Shown in pieces: positions 36,472-45,375 of a stretch of 64,000 bases of DNA. The notes beneath the pieces were generated by a model. The model saw nothing but the letters and a program-made list of their open reading frames with translations. It was not told the origin of the DNA and did not search any database. The number at the start of each line of letters is the position of its first letter. Position 1 is the stretch's first letter. This DNA comes from Bacteroides fragilis (GTDB lineage: Bacteria > Bacteroidota > Bacteroidia > Bacteroidales > Bacteroidaceae): the NCBI RefSeq assembly GCF_019583405.1, contig NZ_SZUU01000001.1, positions 806,001 through 870,000 of the forward strand, written 5' to 3'. The position numbers and the translations under genes were made by a program.

Positions 36472-38328
36472 ATGGATAAAAACACCATCACAGGCCTCGT
36501 TTTAATAGGTATATTACTGGTAGGATTCAGTTTTCTGAGCCGTCCCAGCGAGGAGCAAATTGCCGCCCAGAAGCGGTATTATGACTCTATAGCCGTGGTA
36601 CAGCAGCAAGAAGAAGCACTGAAAGCCAAAACCGAAGCTGCACTGGCTAACGAAAAAGAGGAAACAGCCGCTGATTCGGCATCTCTCTTCTTCAATGCCA
36701 CCCAAGGTAAAGAGGCGTTTACTACTATCCAGAACAATTTGGTAGAAATCACTCTGGATAACAAAGGCGGCCGCGTTTACTCTGCCCTGTTGAAAAACTA
36801 CATGGGACAAGATAAGAAACCGGTTGTGTTGTTCAACGGCAGCGATGCTTCCATGAACTTCAACTTCTACAATAAGAAGGGTGCCCTCCAGACAAAAGAC
36901 TTCTATTTCGAAGCAGTCAATAAAACAGACAGCAGTGTTACGATGCGTCTGGCCGCCGACAGTGCCAGCTATATCGACTTTATTTATACACTGAAACCGG
37001 ATAATTATCTGATGAGCTTTGTGATTAAAGCAACAGGTATGGAAGGCAAACTGGCTGCTACTACAAACTATGTGGACATCTCGTGGTCACAACGTGCCCG
37101 CCAGATCGAGAAAGGATATACTTACGAGAACCGTTTGGCAGACCTCACCTACAAATATACAGGTGATGATGTAGACAACCTTTCGGCAAGTAAAGACGAT
37201 GAAAAGTCAGTACCGGAGCGTCTGGACTGGATTGCTTTCAAAAACCAGTTCTTCTCTTCTGTATTCATTGCAGAACAGGATTTCGAAAAGACTACGGTCA
37301 GATCGAAAATGGAGAAACAGGGAAGTGGCTACATCAAAGACTACTCGGCTGAAATGAGTACGTTCTTCGATCCTACCGGCAAACAACCGACCGACATGTA
37401 TTTCTACTTCGGCCCAAACCACTATAAAACACTGACCGCATTGGACAAGGGACGTGAAGAGAAATGGGAACTTAACAACCTGGTATATCTCGGCTGGCCG
37501 CTGATTCGTTGGATCAACAAATGGATCACCATCAACGTGTTCGACTGGTTGTCTGGCTGGGGATTAAGTATGGGTATCGTTCTGTTGCTACTCACCATCA
37601 TGGTGAAAATTGTCGTTTTTCCGGCAACATGGAAGACCTATATGTCATCAGCCAAAATGCGAGTGCTGAAACCGAAAATCGATGAGATCAACAAGAAATA
37701 CCCCAAACAGGAAGATGCGATGAAGAAACAACAGGAGGTGATGGGACTGTACAGCCAGTACGGTGTAAGCCCGATGGGTGGCTGTCTGCCGATGTTGTTG
37801 CAATTCCCTATCCTGATGGCATTGTTCATGTTCGTACCGAGTGCTATCGAACTTCGTCAGCAGAGTTTCCTTTGGGCGGATGACTTGTCGACTTATGACG
37901 CATTCATCACTTTCCCGTTCCATATTCCATTCTTGGGTAATCACCTCAGTTTGTTCTGCTTGCTGATGACTGTTACCAACATCCTGAATACGAAGTACAC
38001 AATGCAACAGCAGGATACGGGTGCCCAGCCGCAAATGGCTGCGATGAAGTGGATGATGTACCTGATGCCGATCATGTTCCTCTTCGTCTTGAACGACTAT
38101 CCTTCGGGATTGAACTATTACTACTTCATTTCGACTCTGATCAGTGTAGTAACCATGATCATATTGCGCCGGACAACTGACGAAAACAAATTGCTTACCG
38201 AACTGGAAGCTAAGAAGAAAGATCCGAAACAGATGAAAAAGACCGGATTTGCCGCACGCCTGGAAGCTATGCAAAAACAACAGGAACAATTGGCAAAAGA
38301 ACGGGCTAATAAGCAGAATAAGAAATAA
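36472..38328 (+). CDS. yidC: Membrane protein insertase YidC
   Basis: 618 aa. An N-terminal membrane helix (about 6-24) precedes a large periplasmic domain. The C-terminal 60YidC/Oxa1 domain begins near residue 350 ([21 protein letters not shown]) and carries [21 protein letters not shown], the family core. The tail is Lys/Gln-rich and basic, suited to ribosome contact. It inserts and folds inner-membrane proteins with or without SecYEG. It forms a pyrG-yidC unit that ends at the terminator at 38357. Confidence 0.97.
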   Translation: MDKNTITGLVLIGILLVGFSFLSRPSEEQIAAQKRYYDSIAVVQQQEEALKAKTEAALANEKEETAADSASLFFNATQGKEAFTTIQNNLVEITLDNKGGRVYSALLKNYMGQDKKPVVLFNGSDASMNFNFYNKKGALQTKDFYFEAVNKTDSSVTMRLAADSASYIDFIYTLKPDNYLMSFVIKATGMEGKLAATTNYVDISWSQRARQIEKGYTYENRLADLTYKYTGDDVDNLSASKDDEKSVPERLDWIAFKNQFFSSVFIAEQDFEKTTVRSKMEKQGSGYIKDYSAEMSTFFDPTGKQPTDMYFYFGPNHYKTLTALDKGREEKWELNNLVYLGWPLIRWINKWITINVFDWLSGWGLSMGIVLLLLTIMVKIVVFPATWKTYMSSAKMRVLKPKIDEINKKYPKQEDAMKKQQEVMGLYSQYGVSPMGGCLPMLLQFPILMALFMFVPSAIELRQQSFLWADDLSTYDAFITFPFHIPFLGNHLSLFCLLMTVTNILNTKYTMQQQDTGAQPQMAAMKWMMYLMPIMFLFVLNDYPSGLNYYYFISTLISVVTMIILRRTTDENKLLTELEAKKKDPKQMKKTGFAARLEAMQKQQEQLAKERANKQNKK

Positions 38329-38356
38329 GAGATAGAAATCAGCTTAAATACCGAAG

Positions 38357-38393
38357 AGCCGGACAAGCAGTGTATGTTTGTCCGGCTTTCTTT
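38357..38393 (+). terminator. Intrinsic terminator after yidC
   Basis: 10-bp stem AGCCGGACAA (38357-38366) with 38378-38387, followed by a T-rich tract (TTCTTTTCC). Confidence 0.85.
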
Positions 38394-38416
38394 TCCTTTA
38401 TTGAACAAATTACAAC

Positions 38417-39748
38417 ATGACTACTAAATACACATACAAAGAAATATGGATTATCGCCTACCCCATCCTGATCAGCCTGATCATGGAACAGCTGATAGGC
38501 ATGACCGACACTGCTTTTCTGGGACGTGTGGGCGAAGTCGAACTGGGAGCCTCGGCCATTGCCGGTGTATACTATCTGGCTATTTTTATGATGGCATTCG
38601 GATTCAGTATAGGCGCACAAATCCTGATCGCCCGTCGTAACGGTGAACAGCAATATCAAGCTATCGGGTCCATCTTTTATCAGGGTGTCTACTTTCTGCT
38701 TTCACTCGCAGTGGTAGCATTCACTCTTTCGCTGTGCTTCTCACCGCACATACTGAAAAAGGTCATTAGCTCGGAACATATATACGATGCGTCCATCAGC
38801 TACATCAACTGGAGGGTCTTCGGCTTTTTCTTCTCCTTTATCGGAGTAATGTTTCGTGCTTTCTTCGTGGGTACAACTCAAACCAAAACCCTGACACTGA
38901 ACTCTATAGTCATGGTATTGTCCAATGTGGTGTTCAACTACATACTGATTTTCGGTAAGTTCGGTGCTCCACAGTTAGGCATCGCCGGAGCCGCCATCGG
39001 TTCGTCACTGGCCGAAATGGTTTCGGTCATCTTCTTCGTCATCTACACCTGGAAACGGATAGACTGTAAAAAGTATGCCTTGAATCATCTGCCCGGATTC
39101 CGGCCGGAGATGCTGAAACGAATCCTGAACGTATCCTTTTGGACAATGATTCAGAACTTTTTCTCACTGTCCACTTGGTTCATGTTCTTCCTATTCGTCG
39201 AACACTTAGGCGAACGTGCACTGGCCATAACCAATATCATCCGTAACGTATCGGGCATCCCGTTTATGGTCACCATGGCATTTGCAGCTACTTGCGGCTC
39301 CCTGGTGAGTAACCTGATCGGTGCGGGCGAAATCAAGTGTGTTCCCGGAACGATCCGCCAGCACATCCGTATCGGTTATATTTTCGTGCTGCCGCTGGTT
39401 ATACTCTTCGCACTGTTTCCTAACCTGATATTGAGTATCTATACGGATATTCCCGATTTGCGGGAGGCCTCCATTCCTTCTTTATGGGTACTATGCTCCG
39501 CTTATCTGATACTCGTACCTGCCAACGTCTATTTTCAGGCAGTATCCGGAACGGGCAACACACGTACGGCGTTGGGATTGGAACTCTGTGTACTGGCCAT
39601 TTATCTGATCTATATCACCTATATGATTCTCTATCTGAGAGTAGATGTAGCTGTCTGCTGGACTACGGAACATCTGTACGGAATCTGTATCCTGTTCCTT
39701 TCATACCTTTATATAAAGAAAGGAAACTGGCAGAAAAAGCAGATTTGA
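38417..39748 (+). CDS. MATE family efflux transporter
   Basis: 443 aa with about 12 membrane segments. It opens ...YPILISLIMEQLIGMTDTAFLGRVGEVELGAS, the N-terminal MATE signature with the TDTAFLG motif; the second half repeats the pattern (SFWTMIQNFFSLSTWFMFFLFVEHLGE). MATE proteins export drugs or metabolites against Na+ or H+. The substrate cannot be predicted. It lies between terminators and is followed by a peptidase gene 73 bp on. Confidence 0.92.
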   Translation: MTTKYTYKEIWIIAYPILISLIMEQLIGMTDTAFLGRVGEVELGASAIAGVYYLAIFMMAFGFSIGAQILIARRNGEQQYQAIGSIFYQGVYFLLSLAVVAFTLSLCFSPHILKKVISSEHIYDASISYINWRVFGFFFSFIGVMFRAFFVGTTQTKTLTLNSIVMVLSNVVFNYILIFGKFGAPQLGIAGAAIGSSLAEMVSVIFFVIYTWKRIDCKKYALNHLPGFRPEMLKRILNVSFWTMIQNFFSLSTWFMFFLFVEHLGERALAITNIIRNVSGIPFMVTMAFAATCGSLVSNLIGAGEIKCVPGTIRQHIRIGYIFVLPLVILFALFPNLILSIYTDIPDLREASIPSLWVLCSAYLILVPANVYFQAVSGTGNTRTALGLELCVLAIYLIYITYMILYLRVDVAVCWTTEHLYGICILFLSYLYIKKGNWQKKQI

Positions 39749-39821
39749 CCTGATTTTTGCTTATCTTCGCAGCACTATTATGGAAGAGAACACAAGTAAA
39801 TTACTAATTATTAAAATAACT

Positions 39822-41930
39822 ATGAGACAAGTAAACCTATTTATTATGTCGGCAGCAATGATGTTAGCATCTTGTGGTGGAACCAAAGATGCAGGCAAAA
39901 CAGATCAGGCGCTGATCGGTAAATCCGATATCAAGATCGAAGGAAAGCGGATGACTCCCGAAGCGCTTTGGGCGATGGGACGTATCGGCGGACTGGCCGT
40001 ATCGCCTGACGGAAAGCAAATAGCCTATACTGTGGCTTATTACAGTGTCCCCGAGAACAAGAGCAACCGAGAAGTTTTTGTGATGAACGCGGATGGAACG
40101 GATAATCGACAGATTACCCACACTCCTTATCAGGAAAATGAAGTGACTTGGGCGGCAGACGGAAGCAAGCTGCTCTTCCTGAGCAATGACAACGGCAGCA
40201 GCCAACTGTATGAAATGAATCCGGACGGTAGCGGACGCAAACAGATCTCCAAGTATGACGGAGACATCGAAGGATATTCCATCTCACCGGACGGTAAAAA
40301 GATACTCTTCATCGCTCAAGTGAAAACAGTAAAGAGCACGGCTGATAAATACCCCGACCTGGATAAAGCGACCGGAATCATCATCACCGACCTGATGTAT
40401 AAACATTGGGACGAATGGGTGACCACCGCTCCACATCCTTTCATCGCCGACTTTGATGGCAAATCAATCTCCAACATCATAGATGCGCTGGAAGGAGAAC
40501 CTTACGAAAGCCCGATGAAACCTTGGGGAGGCATCGAACAACTGGCTTGGAATACGACTTCGGACAAGGTAGCCTATACCTGCCGCAAAAAAACGGGACT
40601 GGCTTACGCCATATCTACCAACTCGGATATCTACGTATATGACCTGAATACCAAGAAAACAGTAAACATCACCGAAGGTATGATGGGCTATGATACAAAC
40701 CCGCAATATTCTCCGGATGGAAAAAGCATTGCCTGGCAAAGCATGGAGCGCGACGGTTACGAGGCTGACCAAAACCGCCTCTTCGTCATGAACCTGGAAA
40801 CGGGTGAGAAACGTTTTGTAAGTAAAGCTTTCGATTCAAATGTAGATGCATTCGTATGGAGCCAGGATGCCAAGACGATCTACTTCACCGGTGTATGGCA
40901 TGGCGAGACACAGATTTACTCACTCGATCTGGCTAACGATTCCGTACGCCCCATCACTTCGGGTATGTACGACTACGAAGGCGTCGCCCTCTTCGGAGAC
41001 AAACTGATTGCCAAACGCCATTCAATGAGCATGGGTGACGAAATTTACGCAATAGCTTTGGACGGACAAACCACACAGCTGACCCAAGAGAACAAGCAAA
41101 TCTATGACCAGATCGAAATGGGTAAAGTAGAAGGCCGCTGGATGAAAACAACTGACGGCAAAGAGATGCTGACATGGGTCATTTATCCGCCTCAATTCGA
41201 TCCAAATAAGAAGTACCCGACACTGCTCTTCTGCGAAGGTGGTCCTCAGAGTCCTGTAAGCCAGTTCTGGAGTTATCGTTGGAACATGCAGATTATGGCC
41301 GCCAACGGTTATATTGTCGTAGCTCCGAATCGTCGCGGTCTTCCGGGCTTCGGATTGGAATGGAACGAGGCCATCAGCGGTGATTACGGTGGTCAATGTA
41401 TGAAGGATTATTTCACGGCTATCGACGAAATGGCCAAAGAGCCGTTTGTGGATAGTGATCGTCTGGGTTGTGTAGGTGCCAGCTTCGGAGGATTTTCTGT
41501 GTATTGGTTGGCCGGACATCACGACAAGCGCTTCAAGGCATTCATTGCCCACGACGGTATCTTCAATATGGAAATGCAATATCTGGAGACAGAAGAAAAA
41601 TGGTTTGCCAACTGGGATATGGGCGGCGCTTACTGGGAAAAACAGAACCCGACAGCCCAACGTACATTTGCCAATTCTCCCCATTTGTTTGTCGAAAAAT
41701 GGGATACTCCAATTCTCTGTATTCACGGTGAGAAAGACTACCGCATCCTTGCCAACCAGGCAATGGCTGCATTCGATGCTGCCGTGATGCGTGGTGTACC
41801 TGCCGAATTACTGATTTATCCGGATGAAAACCACTGGGTACTGAAACCACAGAACGGTGTACTGTGGCAACGGACTTTCTTCGAATGGCTGGATCAATGG
41901 TTGAAACCAAACGAAACGGCACAGAAATAA
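39822..41930 (+). CDS. S9-family prolyl oligopeptidase-type lipoprotein (dipeptidyl peptidase-like)
   Basis: 702 aa from the ATG at 39822 (MRQVNLFIMSAAMMLASC), which gives a clean lipoprotein signal; the longer frame from 39780 adds 14 residues in front of it. The N-terminal half is a beta-propeller with TolB-like ISPDGK and YSPDGKSIAW repeats. The C-terminal alpha/beta-hydrolase has the nucleophile in GASFGGFS, the acid residue region CIHGEKDYR and the catalytic His in DENHW. It is likely a periplasmic or surface aminopeptidase cutting short peptides (DPP-like; DPP5 group is possible). Strong terminator at 41947. Confidence 0.9.
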   Translation: MRQVNLFIMSAAMMLASCGGTKDAGKTDQALIGKSDIKIEGKRMTPEALWAMGRIGGLAVSPDGKQIAYTVAYYSVPENKSNREVFVMNADGTDNRQITHTPYQENEVTWAADGSKLLFLSNDNGSSQLYEMNPDGSGRKQISKYDGDIEGYSISPDGKKILFIAQVKTVKSTADKYPDLDKATGIIITDLMYKHWDEWVTTAPHPFIADFDGKSISNIIDALEGEPYESPMKPWGGIEQLAWNTTSDKVAYTCRKKTGLAYAISTNSDIYVYDLNTKKTVNITEGMMGYDTNPQYSPDGKSIAWQSMERDGYEADQNRLFVMNLETGEKRFVSKAFDSNVDAFVWSQDAKTIYFTGVWHGETQIYSLDLANDSVRPITSGMYDYEGVALFGDKLIAKRHSMSMGDEIYAIALDGQTTQLTQENKQIYDQIEMGKVEGRWMKTTDGKEMLTWVIYPPQFDPNKKYPTLLFCEGGPQSPVSQFWSYRWNMQIMAANGYIVVAPNRRGLPGFGLEWNEAISGDYGGQCMKDYFTAIDEMAKEPFVDSDRLGCVGASFGGFSVYWLAGHHDKRFKAFIAHDGIFNMEMQYLETEEKWFANWDMGGAYWEKQNPTAQRTFANSPHLFVEKWDTPILCIHGEKDYRILANQAMAAFDAAVMRGVPAELLIYPDENHWVLKPQNGVLWQRTFFEWLDQWLKPNETAQK

Positions 41931-41946
41931 AGGCTGTGTTTCTAAG

Positions 41947-41985
41947 AAATAAAGGCTCTGTCCCTGCCGGACAGAGCCTTTATTT
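41947..41985. terminator. Bidirectional intrinsic terminator between S9 peptidase and MBL hydrolase
   Basis: Perfect 17-bp stem (41947-41963 with 41969-41985), loop CTGCC; T-rich ends on both strands. Serves converging transcripts. Confidence 0.92.
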
Positions 41986-42030
41986 GTTGACAACAGAAGC
42001 TCTATTTGGAAGGTAAGAAGTACCCAAAGT

Positions 42031-43026
42031 CTACATCCGCTTCAACTTCACCACCTCTCCCAGTACGGGGATATATACATCTATCTTTCGCTTCTTGGCT
42101 TCGGCAGCAAAAACCAGAGGAGGGTCATGCAGAGGTTCATCGGACAAATCGAAAGTTCCGTAATGCATCGGAATTGTGAGAGCAGCCTTCATATCGGTCG
42201 ATGCAGTCAGAGCGTCGTAGGGCGATATATGATTGGGTTGCATAAACCAGCGCGGTTTATAGGCCCCGATACCCACCAAGGCATAATCGGGAGTTCCAAA
42301 AAGATCGGGTATTTCATGGAAATGCCTGGAATAACCGGTATCACCGCTGTAGTAGAGGGAAATGCCATCGGCCTGCACCATAAATGCCCCCCACAGCCTG
42401 CGCCCTCCATCGCGAACGGAACGTTTGCTCCAATGTTGTGCGGGAAGAAACGTTATTTTCAGCCCGTCATCTTCTATCTGCTGATACCAGCCTGCTTCTG
42501 TCACCTCAAGCTCAGGAAACCATCCTTTGATCAGTTCTCCGGTGCCCAGGCCACAAAAGAGTTTCATCCCCGGATTATTTTTGACCAACCGTGCCACACT
42601 TTGCTTATCGAGGTGATCAAAATGATCGTGGCTGATCAGCAGATAATCGATATCGGTAAATATATCGGGATTGGCCGGAAAATCACTTTGCCGCTTAACG
42701 AAAGGAATATCACCGAAAACGGGGTCGAACATGATCCGCTTCCTACCCAACTGCAGGAAGAAAGAATTATGCCCGAGCCAAATCAGTGAATTGCCTACCA
42801 CGCCATCCAGCGAACGCAGATAATTCAACTTGGGACTCCACTTCACACTCTTTTTCTCTTTCCGCTGCGGATTGGGCGAAAGACGCCACTTCAACACACT
42901 CCCCATTCCGGGACGAAAACGATGCTGGCGATTGACAAACTTTCCTCTTACTACAGGATTGCCCCGCCAATGAGGATTGACCGTTGCCAGTCTTTCATTT
43001 CTTCTGAAACATATATGCTCGCCCAT
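42031..43026 (-). CDS. MBL-fold metal-dependent hydrolase (NAPE-PLD/UlaG-like)
   Basis: 331 aa from the ATG at 43026 (MGEHICFRRNE); the longer frame upstream runs through a terminator and is spurious. It has the metallo-beta-lactamase metal motif SHDHFDHLDK (H-x-H-x-D-H), a later YSGDTGYSRHF with the bridging Asp, and a final PMHYGTFDLS with another metal His. The N-terminal ~90 residues are basic, as in NAPE-PLD-like bacterial proteins. Substrate unknown; a lipid or phosphodiester is possible. Confidence 0.85.
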   Translation of the reverse strand: MGEHICFRRNERLATVNPHWRGNPVVRGKFVNRQHRFRPGMGSVLKWRLSPNPQRKEKKSVKWSPKLNYLRSLDGVVGNSLIWLGHNSFFLQLGRKRIMFDPVFGDIPFVKRQSDFPANPDIFTDIDYLLISHDHFDHLDKQSVARLVKNNPGMKLFCGLGTGELIKGWFPELEVTEAGWYQQIEDDGLKITFLPAQHWSKRSVRDGGRRLWGAFMVQADGISLYYSGDTGYSRHFHEIPDLFGTPDYALVGIGAYKPRWFMQPNHISPYDALTASTDMKAALTIPMHYGTFDLSDEPLHDPPLVFAAEAKKRKIDVYIPVLGEVVKLKRM

Positions 43027-43108
43027 ATGATACGTATTCTTTTCGATGAGTAACAAACAAAAATAACAAAAGATTTGCGGTTCGTTGCACAAAACCGTAT
43101 TTTTCTTA

Positions 43109-43147
43109 CAAAAAAAATGCCTCCCGGACACACTACGGGAAGCATTT
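43109..43147 (-). terminator. Intrinsic terminator after the PadR-PspC operon
   Basis: 12-bp arms with one mismatch (AAATGC.TCCCG type, 43136-43147 and 43115-43126), followed on the minus strand by a run of T from the A-rich stretch at 43110-43117. Confidence 0.85.
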
Positions 43148-43177
43148 CTATGATCATCAACTAATTGGCATTTCACG

Positions 43178-44257
43178 TCATCCGACCCAAAGGAAAGGAT
43201 AAGGCCATCCCAGGTAAGAGAGGTTGATGACAAAAATAACGACAGCCAGTATCCATATAATCAACAGTGACCATTTCAGTCCGGATGACATAGGAGACCA
43301 ATTGAAGATTTGCCGGAGAATCACGAAAATGATGGCGGCTAAAGGAATACCTGCCAAGACAACTCCTGCAATGCTCCCGGCGATAGTCATCATCGGAGAA
43401 GTAGAGATCAATGGTGACCAGTCGACCGAAGGCAACATCTGATAAAGAGCGGCTCCACCTCCGATGGCTACTGCAATGGCAGCAATCACCAGAGCAACGA
43501 AAACGATGGCAAGAACAAAAAGAACAGGACTGCAAATGATGGCAAGAACCACCAGGCAAGCTTTCAGGAAGAATCCGGCAATGGACACCAATGCGTCTCC
43601 TACTTTCTGCAGAAAGCTACGGGGCTTACCTGAGTTTACGTAGTTGTTTACACCGTTGGCCATCCTTTCAAAGCCATCGGTCACCGTCCTGCCAATGTTC
43701 TCGATAGTGATATCCTCTCCCCGCATGTTCAGTTTCTCGGCTGCCGTACGAGCTTCGGGAATAACTAACCAACAAATAATATAGATAGGAATCAACACGC
43801 CATATCCGCAGATAAGTACCACAAACATGATAAGCCGGAGCACCGTGACATCCCAATTAAGATAAGCTGCCAACCCGCTGATTACACCACCCAGTATCTT
43901 ATCGTCAGGATTACGATATAATCTGCGCCGAATGGTCGCACCTTGCTGTGCCCCCGTTTGTCCGGTTGTCTTTTTGGGCTCCTCTTCTTCGGTATCCTCG
44001 CCGAAGTCTTCCGGTTTACCCATACGTGCAATCACCTCTTCCACATCCGCAATCGTAATGACCTGCGAACCGGCTGACAGCTTTTCGGCAAAAAGCTCGG
44101 AAATGCGGTTCTCTATATCATTTACAATCTCCTCTGCTCCTTCTTGTTTGCGAAAGTGAAGTCTCAGGTTGCACAGATAATTATCAAGCAACCGATAGGC
44201 ATCTTCGTCAATATGAAAAACGGTTCCGCCTAAATTTACGGTTAATGTTTTTTTCAT
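43178..44257 (-). CDS. PspC domain membrane protein
   Basis: 359 aa. The N-terminal ~75 residues are a soluble helical part with GGTVFHIDEDAYRLLDNYL, seen in Bacteroidetes PspC proteins. The PspC domain starts near residue 112 (RNPDDKILGGVISGLAAYLNWD) with a membrane helix, followed by more helices to the end (about five in total). PspC proteins sense or buffer envelope stress. A PadR regulator is 12 bp upstream on the same strand and is the likely repressor of the pair. Confidence 0.9.
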   Translation of the reverse strand: MKKTLTVNLGGTVFHIDEDAYRLLDNYLCNLRLHFRKQEGAEEIVNDIENRISELFAEKLSAGSQVITIADVEEVIARMGKPEDFGEDTEEEEPKKTTGQTGAQQGATIRRRLYRNPDDKILGGVISGLAAYLNWDVTVLRLIMFVVLICGYGVLIPIYIICWLVIPEARTAAEKLNMRGEDITIENIGRTVTDGFERMANGVNNYVNSGKPRSFLQKVGDALVSIAGFFLKACLVVLAIICSPVLFVLAIVFVALVIAAIAVAIGGGAALYQMLPSVDWSPLISTSPMMTIAGSIAGVVLAGIPLAAIIFVILRQIFNWSPMSSGLKWSLLIIWILAVVIFVINLSYLGWPYPFLWVG

Positions 44258-44269
44258 CTTTATTTCTTT

Positions 44270-44605
44270 TTAAATGGATTCTCTATTAGCTATATGATTC
44301 ACGGTTTCATTCAGTTCTTTCCAGGAAGCCTCCAGTTCACCAAGAAAAGACTCTCCTTTCCCGGTTAGTTTGTAATATTTGCGTGGCGGCCCTTGTGTTG
44401 ACTCAACCCACTCGTAACTGAGCAAATCATCATTTTTCAGTCGGGTCAGCAATGGATACAAAGTCCCCTCCACTACAATCAGCCTCGCCTCTTTCAGTTT
44501 CTGAATGATATCCGAAGCATAAGCCGGCTCTTTATGCAACAATAACATGATGCAATACTCCAGCATACCCTTTCGCATTTGCGACTTTACATTATCTACA
44601 TTCAT
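44270..44605 (-). CDS. PadR family transcriptional regulator
   Basis: 111 aa winged helix protein: MRKGMLEYCIMLLLHKEPAYASDIIQKL (11-38) and the wing region RLKNDDLLSYEW and GPPRKYYKLTGKG, the classic PadR block. These regulators repress the neighbouring operon and release it on ligand binding. It is 12 bp from pspC and divergent from the GNAT gene across 161 bp. Confidence 0.92.
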   Translation of the reverse strand: MNVDNVKSQMRKGMLEYCIMLLLHKEPAYASDIIQKLKEARLIVVEGTLYPLLTRLKNDDLLSYEWVESTQGPPRKYYKLTGKGESFLGELEASWKELNETVNHIANRESI

Positions 44606-44627
44606 AAGTTCTATCTTTTAGATGCAG

Positions 44628-44635
44628 CAAATATA
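44628..44635 (-). promoter_or_regulatory. -7 element for the PadR-PspC operon
   Basis: TAtaTTTG on the minus strand, 22 bp upstream of the padR-type start. The site is close to the start, so autoregulation by PadR would be easy. Confidence 0.4.
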
Positions 44636-44731
44636 TGCATTGCCATGGTACTATGCAATACAAAGTACTTTATTTTTATACTAATTAACGCATTAAGACC
44701 CTTTCACCTTATTATAAATGCAAATTATCAC

Positions 44732-44739
44732 TATATTTG
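44732..44739 (+). promoter_or_regulatory. -7 element for the GNAT gene
   Basis: TAtaTTTG, 27 bp upstream of the ATG at 44767. Confidence 0.45.
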
Positions 44740-44766
44740 CCGTATAAATTGAAAAATACAACAAAC

Positions 44767-45264
44767 ATGTTTACTATCCGAAAAGCAACCTCAGATGATT
44801 GCAAACTGATTAACGAACTGGCAAACCAGGTATTTCCCACCACTTACAAAGAAATACTTTCGACCGAGCAACTTGACTACATGATGGAGTGGATGTATGC
44901 ACCCGAAAACATCCGTAAACAAATGGAAGAAGAAGGGCACGTATACTTTATCGCCTATCAGGGAGACGAACCTTGCGGCTACGTCTCTGTCCAGCCCCAG
45001 GATGCCGATGTGTTTCATCTCCAGAAAATATATGTTCTCCCCGGCTTTCAGGGGGCACATTTAGGCAGCAAACTATTTGATCACGCAGTGCAATATATCA
45101 AAGGGATACACCCGTCTCCCTGCCTGATGGAACTAAATGTAAACCGAAACAACAAAGCGCTGCACTTTTACGAACATAAAGGGATGAAGAAATTGCGGGA
45201 AGGAGACTTCCCTATCGGAAACGGATATTATATGAATGACTATATTATGGGATTGGAACTTTGA
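44767..45264 (+). CDS. GNAT family N-acetyltransferase
   Basis: 165 aa from the ATG at 44767 (MFTIRKATSDD); the longer frame from 44737 starts at the promoter. It has the GNAT acetyl-CoA loop: LQKIYVLPGFQGAHLGSKLFDHA (beta4 plus the Q/R-x-x-G-x-G/A-type loop) near residues 85-107, and LNVNRNNKALHFYEHKGM near 125-142. Substrate unknown. A strong bidirectional terminator follows. Confidence 0.92.
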   Translation: MFTIRKATSDDCKLINELANQVFPTTYKEILSTEQLDYMMEWMYAPENIRKQMEEEGHVYFIAYQGDEPCGYVSVQPQDADVFHLQKIYVLPGFQGAHLGSKLFDHAVQYIKGIHPSPCLMELNVNRNNKALHFYEHKGMKKLREGDFPIGNGYYMNDYIMGLEL

Positions 45265-45293
45265 TCTATCTGTAAAGAAAAGGCCAATAGGAG

Positions 45294-45349
45294 AAACGCC
45301 CCGTTACATATATTGTTATCGAAATAACAAGTAATGTAACGGGGCGTTT
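45294..45349. terminator. Bidirectional intrinsic terminator between GNAT and POT genes
   Basis: Perfect 16-bp arms (45294-45309 and 45334-45349, AAACGCCCCGTTACAT type), an inner small hairpin in the loop, and T-rich flanks for the plus strand. Confidence 0.88.
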
Positions 45350-45375
45350 GGTGTATAGTCAGTAACCCGAAGGTC

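Noticed and set aside
41930..41961. Direct repeat of AAATAAAGGCT words after the S9 peptidase
   Set aside because: A local duplication of about 14 bases at the left arm of the terminator; no sign of a mobile element.
43027..43233. N-terminal extension of the MBL-fold hydrolase
   Set aside because: The 69 extra residues run across the terminator of the PspC operon and overlap pspC; the ATG at 43026 is the better start.
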